64,000 nucleotides of DNA, from assembly GCF_026212465.1 (NCBI RefSeq), contig NC_080059.1, forward strand, positions 23,925,329 to 23,989,328, in the 5' to 3' direction. This document shows positions 38,160 to 50,961 of this stretch, one piece after another. This DNA is from Amaranthus tricolor. Its lineage: Eukaryota > Streptophyta > Magnoliopsida > Caryophyllales > Amaranthaceae. The notes under the pieces were generated by a model that saw only the letters and a list, made by a program, of their open reading frames with translations, was not told where the DNA came from and ran no database searches. The position numbers and the translations under genes are program-made. Position 1 is the first letter of the stretch, and each line of letters starts with the position of its first letter.

Positions 38160-40186
38160 GTTTTGAATGAAACTTGGCACATAACACTATTTGGTATATA
38201 TTATTGTGTTGAAGCGGTTAGAATTGAAAATCATAGTCATATGAGAGAAATTACTTGTTAAGTTGCGATTTTAAAGGTTTTTTAGCGTTTTTGGCCCTTT
38301 TGCGCATAAAGTAGCACAAACTTGGTTTGTTTAACACGAAACTTGGCACACAACACTATGTGGTATATATTATTTTTCTGAAGTGGTTAAAATTGAAAAT
38401 CATTGTCATATGTTAGAAATTACGTATTAAGTTTTGATTTTAAGGGTTTTGAAGTGTTTTTGGCCCTTTTGCGCATAACGTAGCTCAAACTTGGTTTATT
38501 TTGCACGAAACTTGGCACACAACCCTATTTGGTATATATTATTGTGTTGAAGTGGTTAGAATTCAAAATCATAGTCATATACTAGAATTTCGTGTTAAGT
38601 TGCGATTTTAACGGTTTTTTAGCATTTTTGGCACTTTTGCGCAATAGGTAGCTCAAACTTGGTTTGTTTTGCACGAAACTTTGCACACAACGCTATTTGG
38701 TATATATTATTGTGTTGAAGTAGTTTGAATTGAAAATCATAGTCATATGCTAGAAATTACTTGTTAAGTTGTGATTTTAAGGTTTTTGAAGCGTTTTTGG
38801 CCCTTTTGCGCATAAAGTAGCTCAAACTTGGTTTGTTTTGCACGAAACTTGGCACACAACACTATTTGGTATATATTATTGTGTTGAAGTGGTTAGAATT
38901 TAAAATCATAGTTATATACTAGAATTCCTTGTTAAGTTGCGATTTTAACGGTTTTTGAGCATTTTTGGCACTTTTTCGTAACAAGTAGCTCAAACTTGGT
39001 TTGTTTTGCATGAAACATTCCACACAACGCTATTTGGTATATATTATTGTGTTGAAGTGGTTTGAATTGAAAATCATAGTCATATGCTAGAAATTACTTG
39101 TTAAGTTGAGATTTTAAGGGTTTTTAAGCGTTTTTGGCCCCTTTTGCGCATAAAGTAGCTCAAACTTGGTTTGATTTGCACGAAACTTGGCACACAACAC
39201 TATTTGGTATATATTATTGTGTTGAAGTGGTTAGAATTTAAAATCATAGTCATATGCTAGAATTGCGTGTTAAGTTGCGATTTTAAGGGTTTTAAAGCAT
39301 TTTTGGCACTTTTGCGCATAAAGTAGCTCAAACTTGGTTTGTTTTGTGCGAAACTTTGCACATAACGCTATTTGGTATATATTATTGTGTTGAAGTGGTT
39401 TGAATTGAAAATCATAGTCATATGCTAGAAATTACTTGTTAAGTTGCGATTTTAAGGGTTTTTAAGCATTTTTGTGACTTTTGCGCATAAGGTAGCTCAA
39501 ACATGGTTTGTTTTGCGCAAAACTTTGCACACAACGCTATTTGGTACATATTATTGTGTTGAAGTGCTTAGAATTGAAAATCATAGTCATATGCTAGAAA
39601 TTACTTGTTAAGTTGCGATTTTAAGGGTTTTTTAGCGTTTTTAGCCCTTTTGCGCATAAAGTACCTCAAACTTGGTTTGTTTAGCACGAAACTTGGCACA
39701 CAACACTATGTGGTATATATTATTTTGTTGAAGTGGTTAGAATTCAAAATCATCGTCATATGTTAGAAATTACGTATTAAGTTGCGATTTTAAGGGTTTT
39801 CAAGCGTTTTTGGCACTTTTGCGCATAAAGTAACTCAAACTTGGTTTGTTTTGCACGAAACTTGGAACACAACACTATTTGGTATATATATTATTGTGTT
39901 GAAGTGGTTAGAATTTAAAATCATTGTCATATACTAGAATTTCTTGTTAAGTTGCGATTTTAAGGGTTTTTGAGCATTTTCGGCACTTTTGCGCAACACG
40001 TAGCTCAAACTTGGTTTGTTTTGCGCGAAACTTTGCACACAACGCTATTTGGTATATATTATTGTGTTGAAGTGGTTTGAATTGAAAATCATAGTCATAT
40101 GCTAGAAATTACTTGTTAAGTTGCGATTTTAAGGGTTTTTAAGCGTTTTTGGCCCTTTGGCGCATAAAGTAGCTCAAACTTGGTTT
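38160..40186 (+). repeat. 12-monomer HOR, copy 1 (about 2,027 bp)
   Basis: The TGAATGAAAC variant occurs at 38,164, 40,191 and 42,218, exactly 2,027 bp apart each time (twelve monomers give 2,028). This copy is the most different of the three: GTTTTGATTTTAAGGG at about 38,431, AACCCTATTTGG at about 38,521, CACTTTTTCGTAAC at about 38,969. The preceding monomer is unlike those before copies 2 and 3, so the array starts here. Confidence 0.8.
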
Positions 40187-42213
40187 GTTTTGAATGAAAC
40201 TTGGCACATAACACTATTTGGTATATATTATTGTGTTGAAGCGGTTAGAATTGAAAATCATAGTCATATGAGAGAAATTACTTGTTAAGTTGCGATTTTA
40301 AAGGTTTTTTAGCGTTTTTGGCCCTTTTGCTCATAAAGTAGCACAAACTTGGTTTGTTTAACACGAAACTTGGCACACAACACTATGTGGTATATATTAT
40401 TTTTCTGAAGTGGTTAAAATTGAAAATCATTGTCATATGTTAGAAATTACGTATTAAGTTGCGATTTTAAGGTTTTTGAAGCGTTTTTGGTGCTTTTGCG
40501 CATAAAGTAGCTCAAACTTGGTTTGTTTTGCACGAAACTTGGCACACAACACTATTTGGTATATATTATTGTGTTGAAGTGGTTAGAATTTAAAATCATT
40601 GTCATATACTAGAATTTCGTATTAAGTTGCGATTTTAAGGGTTTTTAAGCATTTTTGGCACTTTTGCGCAATAAGTAGCTCAAACTTGGTTTGTTTTGCA
40701 CGAAACTTTGCACACAACGCTATTTGGTATATATTATTGTGTTGAAGTAGTTTGAATTGAAAATCATAGTCATATGCTAGAAATTACTTGTTATGTTGCA
40801 ATTTTAAGGGTTTTGAAGCGTTTTTGGTCCTTTTGCGCATAAAGTAGCTCAAACTTGGTTTGTTTTGCACGAAACTTGGCACACAACACTATTTGGTATA
40901 TATTATTGTGTTGAAGTGGTTAGAATTTAAAATCATAGTTATATACTAGAATTCCTTGTTAAGTTGCGATTTTAACGGTTTTTGAGCATTTTTGACACTT
41001 TTGCGTAACAAGTAGCTCAAACTTGGTTTGTTTTGCATGAAACATTCCACACAACGCTATTTGGTGTATATTATTGTGTTGAAGTGGTTTGAATTGAAAA
41101 TCATAGTCATATGCTAGAAATTACATGTTAAGTTGAGATTTTAAGGGTTTTTAAGCGTTTTTGGCCCCTTTTGCGCATAAAGTAGCTCAAACTTGGTTTG
41201 ATTTGCACGAAACTTGGCACACAACACTATTTGGTATATATTATTGTGTTGAAGTGGTTAGAATTTAAAATCATAGTCATATGCTAGAATTGCGTGTTAA
41301 GTTGCGATTTTAAGGGTTTTAAAGCATTTTTGGCACTTTTGCGCATAAAGTAGCTCAAACTTGGTTTGTTTTGTGCGAAACTTTGCACATAACGCTATTT
41401 GGTATATATTATTGTGTTGAAGTGGTTTGAATTGAAAATCATAGTCATATGCTAGAAATTACTTGTTAAGTTGCGATTTTAAGGGTTTTTAAGCATTTTT
41501 GTGACTTTTGCGCATAAGGTAGCTCAAACATGGTTTGTTTTGCGCAAAACTTTGCACACAACGCTATTTGGTACATATTATTGTGTTGAAGTGCTTAGAA
41601 TTGAAAATCATAGTCATATGCTAGAAATTACTTGTTAAGTTGCGATTTAAGGGTTTTTTAGCGTTTTTAGCCCTTTTGCGCATAAAGTACCTCAAACTTG
41701 GTTTGTTTAGCACGAAACTTGGCACACAACACTATGTGGTATATATTATTTTGTTGAAGTGGTTAGAATTCAAAATCATCGTCATATGTTAGAAATTACG
41801 TATTAAGTTGCGATTTTAAGGGTTTTCAAGCGTTTTTGGCACTTTTGCGCATAAAGTAACTCAAACTTGGTTTGTTTTGCACGAAACTTGGAACACAACA
41901 CTATTTGGTATATATATTATTGTGTTGAAGTGGTTAGAATTTAAAATCATTGTCATATACTAGAATTTCTTGTTAAGTTGCGATTTTAAGGGTTTTTGAG
42001 CATTTTCGGCACTTTTGCGCAACACGTAGCTCAAACTTGGTTTGTTTTGCGCGAAACTTTGCACACAACGCTATTTGGTATATATTATTGTGTTGAAGTG
42101 GTTTGAATTGAAAATCATAGTCATATGCTAGAAATTACTTGTTAAGTTGCGATTTTAAGGGTTTTTAAGCGTTTTTGGCCCTTTGGCGCATAAAGTAGCT
42201 CAAACTTGGTTTG
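40187..42213 (+). repeat. 12-monomer HOR, copy 2 (about 2,027 bp)
   Basis: This is the second tandem copy, with TGAATGAAAC at 40,191. It shares with the previous copy TTTGTGCGAAACTTTGC followed by ACATAACGC (about 39,345 and 41,370), CAAACATGGTTTG (about 39,499 and 41,526) and CAACACGTAGC (about 39,994 and 42,020). TTTGCTCATAAAG at about 40,328 and 42,353 is shared with copy 3. Confidence 0.82.
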
Positions 42214-43440
42214 TTTTGAATGAAACTTGGCACATAACACTATTTGGTATATATTATTGTGTTGAAGCGGTTAGAAATGAAAATCATAGTCATATGAGAG
42301 AAATTACTTGTTAAGTTGCGATTTTAAAGGTTTTTTAGCGTTTTTGGCCCTTTTGCTCATAAAGTAGCACAAACTTGGTTTGTTTAACACGAAACTTGGC
42401 ACACAACACTATGTGGTATATATTATTTTTCTGAAGTGGTTAAAATTGAAAATCATTGTCATATGTTAGAAATTACGTATTAAGTTGCGATTTTAAGGTT
42501 TTTGAAGCGTTTTTGGTCCTTTTGCGCATAAAGTAGCTCAAACTTGGTTTGTTTTGCACGAAACTTGGCACACAACACTATTTGGTATATATTATTGTGT
42601 TGAAGTGGTTAGAATTTAAAATCATAGTCATATACTAGAATTTCGTATTAAGTTGCGATTTTAAGGGTTTTTAAGCATTTTTGGCACTTTTGCGCAATAA
42701 GTAGCTCAAACTTGGTTTGTTTTGCACGAAACTTTGCACACAACGCTATTTGGTATATATTATTGTGTTGAAGTAGTTTGAATTGAAAATCATAGTCATA
42801 TGCTAGAAATTACTTGTTATGTTGCAATTTTAAGGGTTTTGAAGCGTTTTTGGTCCTTTTGCGCATAAAGTAGCTCAAACTTGGTTTGTTTTGCACGAAA
42901 CTTGGCACACAACACTATTTGGTATATATTATTGTGTTGAAGTGGTTAGAATTTAAAATCATAGTTATATACTAGAATTCCTTGTTAAGTTGCGATTTTA
43001 ACGGTTTTTGAGCATTTTTGACACTTTTGCGTAACAAGTAGCTCAAACTTGGTTTGTTTTGCATGAAACATTCCACACAACGCTATTTGGTGTATATTAT
43101 TGTGTTGAAGTGGTTTGAATTGAAAATCATAGTCATATGCTAGAAATTACTTGTTAAGTTGAGATTTTAAGGGTTTTTAAGCGTTTTTGGCCCCTTTTGC
43201 GCATAAAGTAGCTCAAACTTGGTTTGATTTGCACGAAACTTGGCACACAACACTATTTGGTATATATTATTGTGTTGAAGTGGTTAGAATTTAAAATCAT
43301 AGTCATATGCTAGAATTGCGTGTTAAGTTGCGATTTTAAGGGTTTTTAAGCATTTTTGGCACTTTTGCGCATAAAGTAGCTCACACTAGGTTTGTTTTGC
43401 GCGAAACTTTGCACATAACGCTATTTGGTATATATTATTG
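42214..43440 (+). repeat. 12-monomer HOR, copy 3, partial (about 7 monomers)
   Basis: The copy is collinear with copies 1 and 2 from TGAATGAAAC at 42,218 to about 43,440. There GTGGTTAGAATTGAAAATC with CATATGCAAG replaces the expected GTGGTTTGAATTG. From that point the sequence follows the 35,340 block, so this is a recombination junction between two repeat lineages. Confidence 0.75.
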
Positions 43441-44580
43441 TGTTGAAGTGGTTAGAATTGAAAATCATAGTCATATGCAAGAAATTACTTGTTAAGTTGC
43501 GATTTTAATGGTTTTTTAGCGTTTTTGGCCCTTTTGCATATAAAGTAGCTCAAACTTGGTTTGTTTAGCACGAAACTTGGCACACAACACTATGTGGTAT
43601 ATATTATTTTTTTGAAGTGGTTAGAATTCAAAATCATCGTCATATGTTAGAAATTACGTATTAAGTTGCGATTTTAAGGGTTTTGAAGCGTTTTTGGCCA
43701 TTTTGCGCATAAAATAGCTCAAGCTTGGTTTGTTTTGCACGAAACTTGGCACACAACACTATTTTGTATATATTATTGTGTTGAAGTGGTTAGAATTTAA
43801 AATCATAGTCATAAACTAGAATTGCTTGTTAAGTTGCGATTTTAAGGATTTTTAAGCATTTTTGGCACTTTTGCGCAACAAGTATCTCAAACTTGGTTTG
43901 TTTTGCACGAAACTTTGCACACAACGCTATTTGGTATATATTATTGTGTTGAAGTGGTTTGAATTGAAAATCATAGTCATATGCTAGAAATTACTTGTTA
44001 AGTTGCGATTTTAAGGGTTTTTAAGCGTTTTTGGCCCCTTTTGCGCATAAAGTAGCTCAAACTTGGTTTGTTTTGCACGAAACTTGGCACTCAACACTAT
44101 TTGGTATATATTATTCTGTTGAAGTGGTTAGAATTTAAAATCATAGTCATATGCTAGAATTGCGTGTTAAGTTGCGATTTTAAGGGTTTTTAAGCATTTT
44201 TGGGACTTTTGCGCATAAGGTAGCTCAAACTTGGTTTGTTTTGCGCAAAACTTTGCACACAACGCTATTTGATACATATTATTGTGTTGAAGTGGTTAGA
44301 ATTGAAAATCATAGTCATATGCTAGAAATTACTTGTTAAGTTGCGATTTTAAGGGTTTTTTAGCGTTTTTGGCCCTTTTGCGCATAAAGTATCTCAAACT
44401 TGGTTTGTTTAGCAAGAAACTTGGCACACAACACTATGTGGTATATATTATTTTGTTGAAGTGGTTAGAATTCAAAATCATCGTCATATGTTAGAAATTA
44501 CGTATTAAGTTGCGATTTTAAGGGTTTTCAAGCGTTTTTGGCACTTTTGCGCATAAAGTAGCTCAAACTTGGTTTGTTTT
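43441..44580 (+). repeat. Copy of the 35,340-36,480 block, 8.1 kb apart
   Basis: CATAGTCATAAACTAG occurs at 35,701 and 43,804, and GCTATTTGATACATATT at 36,161 and 44,264, both exactly 8,103 bp apart. Near 44,384 the sequence jumps to match about 36,624 (AAGTATCTCAAAC with TTTAGCAAGAAAC), so two monomers present in the upstream block are missing here. Confidence 0.75.
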
Positions 44581-45944
44581 GCGCAAAACTTTGCACACAA
44601 TGCTATTTTGTACATATTATTGTGTTGAAGTGGTTAGAATTGAAAATCATAGTCATATGCTAGAAATTACTTGTTAAGTTGCGATTTTAAGGGTTTTTTA
44701 GCGTTTTTGGCCCTTTTGCGCATGAAGTACCTCAAACTTGGTTTGTTTAGCACGAAACTTGGCACACAACACTATGTGGTATATATTATTTTGTTGAAGT
44801 GGTTAGAATTCAAAATCATCGTCATATGTTAGAAATTACGTATTAAGTTGCGATTTTAAGGGTTTTCAAGCGTTTTTGGCACTTTTGCGCATAAAGTAGC
44901 TCAAACTTGGTTTGTTTTGCACGAAACTTGGCACACAACACTATTTGGTATATATTATTGTGTTGAAGTGGTTAGAATTTAAAATCATTGTCGTATACTA
45001 GAATTTCTTGTTAAGTTGCGATTTTAAGGGTTTTTGAGCATTTTTGGCACTTTTTGCAACAAGTAGCTCAAACTTAGTTTGTTTTGCGCGAAACTTTGCA
45101 CAAAACGCTATTTCGTATATATTATTGTGTTGAAGTGGTTTGAATTAAAAATCATAGTCATATGCTAGAAATTACTTGTTAAGTTGCGATTTTAAGGGTT
45201 TTTAAGTGTTTTTGGCCCCTTTTGCGCATAATGTAGCTCAAACTTGGTTTGTTTTGCACGAAACTTGGCACACAACACTATTTGGTATATATTATTGTGT
45301 TGTAGTGGTTAGAATTTAAAATAATAGTCATATGCTAGAATTGCGTGTTAAGTTGCGATTTTAAGGGTTTTTAAGCATTTTGGCACTTTTGCGCATAAGT
45401 TTGCTCAAACTTGGTTTGTTTTGCGCGAAACTTTGCACACAACGCTATTTGGTATATATTATTGTTTTGAAGTGGTTAGAATTCAAAATCATCGTCATAT
45501 GTAAGAAATTACGTATTAACTTGCGATTTTAAGGGTTTTGTAGCGTTTTTGGAACTTTTGCGCATAAAGTAGCTCAACCTTGGTTGGTTTTGCACGAAAC
45601 TTGGCACACAACTCTATTTGGTATATATTATTGTGTTGAAGTGGTTAGAATTTAAAATCATAGTCATATGCTAGAATTGCGTGTTAAGTTGCGATTTTAA
45701 GGGTTTTAAGTATTTTTGGCACTTTTGCGCATCAAGTAGCTCAAACTTTGTTTGTTTTGCACGAAACTTGCACACAACGCTATTTGGTATATATTATTTT
45801 GTTGAAGTGGTTTGAATTGAAACTCATAGTCATATGCTAGAAATTACTTGTTAAGTTGCGATTTTAAGGGTTTTTTAGCGTTTTTGGCCCTTTTGCGCAT
45901 AAAGTAGCTCAAACTTGGTTTGTTTTGCAAGAAATTTGCACACA
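44581..45944 (+). repeat. Transition segment into the 1,171 bp HOR region
   Basis: About eight monomers with many private changes: TTGGCACTTTTTGCAACAAG at about 45,043, TTTCGTATATATT at about 45,111, CATAAGTTTGCTC at about 45,394, CAACCTTGGTTGG at about 45,575. The first monomers recalling the 1,171 bp unit appear here: GGGTTTTAAGTATTTTTGG at about 45,701 and GAATTGAAACTCATAG at about 45,815. Confidence 0.65.
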
Positions 45945-46990
45945 ACTCTATTTGGTATATATTATTGTGTTGAAGTGGTTAGAATTGAAAATCATAGTCA
46001 TATGCTAGAAATTACTTGTTAAGTTGCGATTTTAAGGGTTTTTTAGCGTTTTTGGCCCTTTTGCGCATAAAGTAGCTCAAACTTGGTTTGTTTAGCACGA
46101 AACTTGGCACACAACACTATGTGGTATATATTATTTTGTTGAAGTGGTTAGAATTCAAAATCATCGTCATATGTAAGAAATTACGTATTAAGTTGCGATT
46201 TTAAGAGTTTTGAAGCGTTTTTGGCACTTTTTCGCATAAAGTAGCTCAACCTTGGTTTGTTTTGCACGAAACTTGGCACATAACACTATTTGGTAAATAC
46301 TATTGTGTTGAAGTGGTTAGAATTTAAAATCATAGTCATATACTAGAATTGCTTGTTAAGTTGCGATTTTAAATGTTTTTAAGCATTTTTGGCACTATTG
46401 CGCAACAAGTAGCTCAAACTTGGTTTGTTTTGCACGAAACGTTGCACACAACACTATTTGGTATATATTATTGTGTTGAAGTGGTATGAATTGAATATCA
46501 TAGTAATATGCTAGAAATTACGTGTTAAGTTGCAATTTTAAGGGTTTTTAAGCATTTTTGGCACTTTTGCGCATAAAGTAGCTCAAACTTGGTTTGTTTT
46601 GCGCGAAACTTGCACACAACGCTATTTGGTATATATTATTGTGTTGAAGTGGTTAGAATTGAAAATCATAGTCATATACTAGAAATTACTTGTTAAGTTG
46701 CGATTTTAAGGGTTTTTTAGCGTTTTTGGCCCTTTTGCGCATAAAGTAGCTCAAACTTGGTTTGTTTTGCACGAAATTTGCACACAACGCTATTTGGTAT
46801 ATATTATTGTGTTGAAGTGGTTTGAATTGAAAATCATAGTCATATGCTAGAAATTACTTGTTATGTTGCGATTTTAACGGTTTTTAAGAGTTTATGGCCC
46901 TTTTGCGCATAAAGTAGCTCAAACTTGGTTTGTTTTTCACGAAACTTGGCACACAACACTATTTGGTATATATTATTGTGTTGAAGTGGT
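45945..46990 (+). repeat. First run of HOR-type monomers (paired with 47,285-48,330)
   Basis: The ordered monomers match 47,285-48,330 at offset 1,340, eight monomers less short ones. Markers are TTAAGAGTTT at 46,201 and 47,541, ACTTTTTCGCATAAAG just after, TACTAGAAATTACTTG at about 46,677 and 48,017, and AAGAGTTTATGGCCC at about 46,886 and 48,226. The pair diverges after about 46,990, where ATACGCATATGC is private. Confidence 0.75.
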
Positions 46991-47273
46991 TAGAATTTAA
47001 AATCATACGCATATGCTAGAAATTACTTGTTAAGTTGTGATTTTAAGGGTTTTTAAGCATTTTTGGCCCTTTTGCGCATAAAGTAGATCAAACTTGGTTT
47101 GTTTTTCACGAAACGTGGCACACAACACTATTTGGTATATATTATTGTGTTGAAGTGGTTAGAATTTAAAATCATAGTCATATGCTAGAATTGCGAGCTA
47201 AGTTGCGATTTTAAGGGTTTTCTAGCATTTTTGGCACTTTTGCGCATATAGTAGCTCAAACTTGGTTTGTTTT

Positions 47274-49790
47274 GCGCGAACACAACTCTATTTGGTATAT
47301 ATTATTGTGTTGAAGTGGTTAGAATTGAAAATCATAGTCATATGCTAGAAATTACTTGTTAAGTTGCGATTTTAAGGGTTTTTTAGCGTTTTTGGCCCTT
47401 TTGCGCATGAAGTAGCTCAAACTTGGTTTGTTTAGCACGAAACTTGGCACACAACACTATGTGGTATATATTATTTTGTTGAAGTGGTTAGAATTCAAAA
47501 TCATCGTCATATGTAAGAAATTACGTATTAAGTTGCGATTTTAAGAGTTTTGAAGCGTTTTTGGCACTTTTTCGCATAAAGTAGCTCAACCTTGGTTTGT
47601 TTTGCACGAAACTTGGCACATAACACTATTTGGTAAATACTATTGTGTTGAAGTGGTTAGAATTTAAAATCATAGTCATATACTAGAATTGCTTGTTAAG
47701 TTGCGATTTTAAATGTTTTTAAGCATTTTTGGCACTATTGCGCAACAAGTAGCTCAAACTTGGTTTGTTTTGCACGAAACGTTGCACACAACACTATTTG
47801 GTATATATTATTGTGTTGAAGTGGTATGAATTGAATATCATAGTAATATGCTAGAAATTACGTGTTAAGTTGCGATTTTAAGGGTTTTTAAGCATTTTTG
47901 GCACTTTTGCGCATAAAGTAGCTCAAACTTGGTTTGTTTTGCGCGAAACTTGCACACAACGCTATTTGGTATATATTATTGTGTTGAAGTGGTTAGAATT
48001 GAAAATCATAGTCATATACTAGAAATTACTTGTTAAGTTGCGATTTTAAGGGTTTTTTAGCGTTTTTGGCCCTTTTGCGCATAAAGTAGCTCAAACTTGG
48101 TTTGTTTTGCACGAAATTTGCACACAACGCTATTTGGTATATATTATTGTGTTGAAGTGGTTTGAATTGAAAATCATAGTCATATGCTAGAAATTACTTG
48201 TTATGTTGCGATTTTAACGGTTTTTAAGAGTTTATGGCCCTTTTGCGCATAAAGTAGCTCAAACTTGGTTTGTTTTTCACGAAACTTGGCACACAACACT
48301 ATTTGGTATATATTATTGTGTTGAAGTGGTTAGAATTTAAAATCATAGTCATATGCTAGAATTGCGTGTTAAGTTGCGATTTTAAGGGTTTTAAGTAATT
48401 TTGGCACTTTTGCGCATCAAGTAGCTCAAACTTTGTTTGTTTTGCACGAAACTTTGCACACAACGCTATTTGGTATATATTATTTTGTTGAAGTGGTTTG
48501 AATTGAAACTCATAGTCATATGCTAGAAATTACTTGTTAAGTTGCGATTTTAAGGGTTTTTTAGCGTTTTTGGCCCTTTTGCGCATAAAGTAGCTCAAAC
48601 TTGGTTTGTTTTGCAAGAAATTTGCACACAACTCTATTTGGTATATATTATTGTGTTGAAGTGGTTAGAATTGAAAATCATAGTCATATGCTAGAAATTA
48701 CTTGTTAAGTTGCGATTTTAAGGGTTTTTTAGCGTTTTTAGCCCTTTTGCGCATAAAGTAGCTCAAACTTGGTTTGTTTAGCACGAAACTTGGCACACAA
48801 CACTATGTGGTATATATTATTTTGTTGAAGTGGTTAGAATTCAAAATCATCGTCATATGTAAGAAATTACGTATTAAGTTGCGATTTTATTAGTTTTGAA
48901 GCGTTTTTGGCACTTTTGCGCATAAAGTAGCTCAACCTTGGTTTGTTTTGCACGAAACTTGGCACACAACACTATTTGGTAAATACTATTGTGTTGAAGT
49001 GGTTAGAATTTAAAATCATAGTCATATACTAGAATTGCTTGTTAAGTTGCGATTTTAAATGTTTTAAAGCATTTTTGGCACTATTGCGCAACAAGTAGCT
49101 CAAACTTGGTTTGTTTTGCACGAAACGTTGCACACAACGCTATTTGGTATATATTATTATGTTGAAGTGGTATGAATTGAATATCATAGTAATATGCTAG
49201 AAATTACGTGTTAAGTTGCGATTTTAAGGGTTTTTTAGCATTTTTGGCCCTTTTGCGCATAAAGTAGCTCAAACTTGGTTTGTTTATCACGAAACTTGGC
49301 ACACAACACTATTTGGTATATATTATTGTGTTGAAGTGGTTAGAATTTAAAATCATAGTCATATGCTAGAATTGCGTGTTAAGTTGCGATTTTAAGGGTT
49401 TTAAGTATTTTTGGCACTTTTGCGCATCAAGTAGCTCAAACTTTGTTTGTTTTGCACGAAACTTTGCACACAACGCTATTTGGTATATATTATTTTGTTG
49501 AAGTGGTTTGAATTGAAACTCATAGTCATATGCTAGAAATTACTTGTTAAGTTGCGATTTTAAGGGTTTTTTAGCGTTTTTGGCCCTTTTGCGCATAAAG
49601 TAGCTCAAACTTGGTTTGTTTTGCACGAAATTTGCACACAACGCTATTTGGTATATATTATTGTGTTGAAGTGGTTTGAATTGAAAATCATAGTCATATG
49701 CTAGAAATTACTTGTTATGTTGCGATTTTAACGGTTTTTATGCATTTTTGGCACTTTTGCGCATATAGTAGCTCAAACTTGGTTTGTTTT
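47274..49790 (+). repeat. 15-monomer compound HOR unit (2,517 bp)
   Basis: Read in order: m1, m2, m3, an m4 variant with GCGCGAAACTTGCAC, an extra monomer with TACTAGAAATTACTTG, an m7-like monomer with AAGAGTTTATGGCCC, m5, m6 (ending GAAATTTGCACACAACTC), then a full m1-m7. It therefore equals a nine-type unit without its m7 fused to a canonical unit. The fusion lies at the m6/m1 boundary near 48,640. Confidence 0.75.
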
Positions 49791-50961
49791 GCGCGAACAC
49801 AACTCTATTTGGTATATATTATTGTGTTGAAGTGGTTAGAATTGAAAATCATAGTCATATGCTAGAAATTACTTGTTAAGTTGCGATTTTAAGGGTTTTT
49901 TAGCGTTTTTGGCCCTTTTGCGCATAAAGTAGCTCAAACTTGGTTTGTTTAGCACGAAACTTGGCACACAACACTATGTGGTATATATTATTTTGTTGAA
50001 GTGGTTAGAATTCAAAATCATCGTCATATGTAAGAAATTACGTATTAAGTTGCGATTTTAAGAGTTTTGAAGCGTTTTTGGCACTTTTGCGCATAAAGTA
50101 GCTTAACCTTGGTTTGTTTTGCACGAAACTTGGCACACAACACTATTTGGTAAATACTATTGTGTTGAAGTGGTTAGAATTTAAAATCATAGTCATATAC
50201 TAGAATTGCTTGTTAAGTTGCGATTTTAAATGTTTTAAAGCATTTTTGGCACTATTGCGCAACAAGTAGCTCAAACTTGGTTTGTTTTGCACGAAACGTT
50301 GCACACAACGCTATTTGGTATATATTATTATGTTGAAGTGGTATGAATTGAATATCATAGTAATATGCTAGAAATTACGTGTTAAGTTGCGATTTTAAGG
50401 GTTTTTTAGCATTTTTGGCCCTTTTGCGCATAAAGTAGCTCAAACTTGGTTTGTTTATCACGAAACTTGGCACACAACACTATTTGGTATATATTATTGT
50501 GTTGAAGTGGTTAGAATTTAAAATCATAGTCATATGCTAGAATTGCGTGTTAAGTTGCGATTTTAAGGGTTTTAAGTATTTTTGGCACTTTTGCGCATCA
50601 AGTAGCTCAAACTTTGTTTGTTTTGCACGAAACTTTGCACACAACGCTATTTGGTATATATTATTTTGTTGAAGTGGTTTGAATTGAAACTCATAGTCAT
50701 ATGCTAGAAATTACTTGTTAAGTTGCGATTTTAAGGGTTTTTTAGCGTTTTTGGCCCTTTTGCGCATAAAGTAGCTCAAACTTGGTTTGTTTTGCACGAA
50801 ATTTGCACACAACGCTATTTGGTATATATTATTGTGTTGAAGTGGTTTGAATTGAAAATCATAGTCATATGCTAGAAATTACTTGTTATGTTGCGATTTT
50901 AACGGTTTTTAAGCATTTTTGGCACTTTTGCGCATATAGTAGCTCAAACTTGGTTTGTTTT
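49791..50961 (+). repeat. Canonical 7-mer HOR unit (1,171 bp)
   Basis: The unit has full m1-m7 order. It shares AAATGTTTTAAAGC in m3 and TTATTATGTTGAAG in m4 with the preceding canonical half (about 48,640-49,790), so those two units are each other's closest copies. It also carries TAGCTTAACC in m2 as a private change. Confidence 0.85.
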
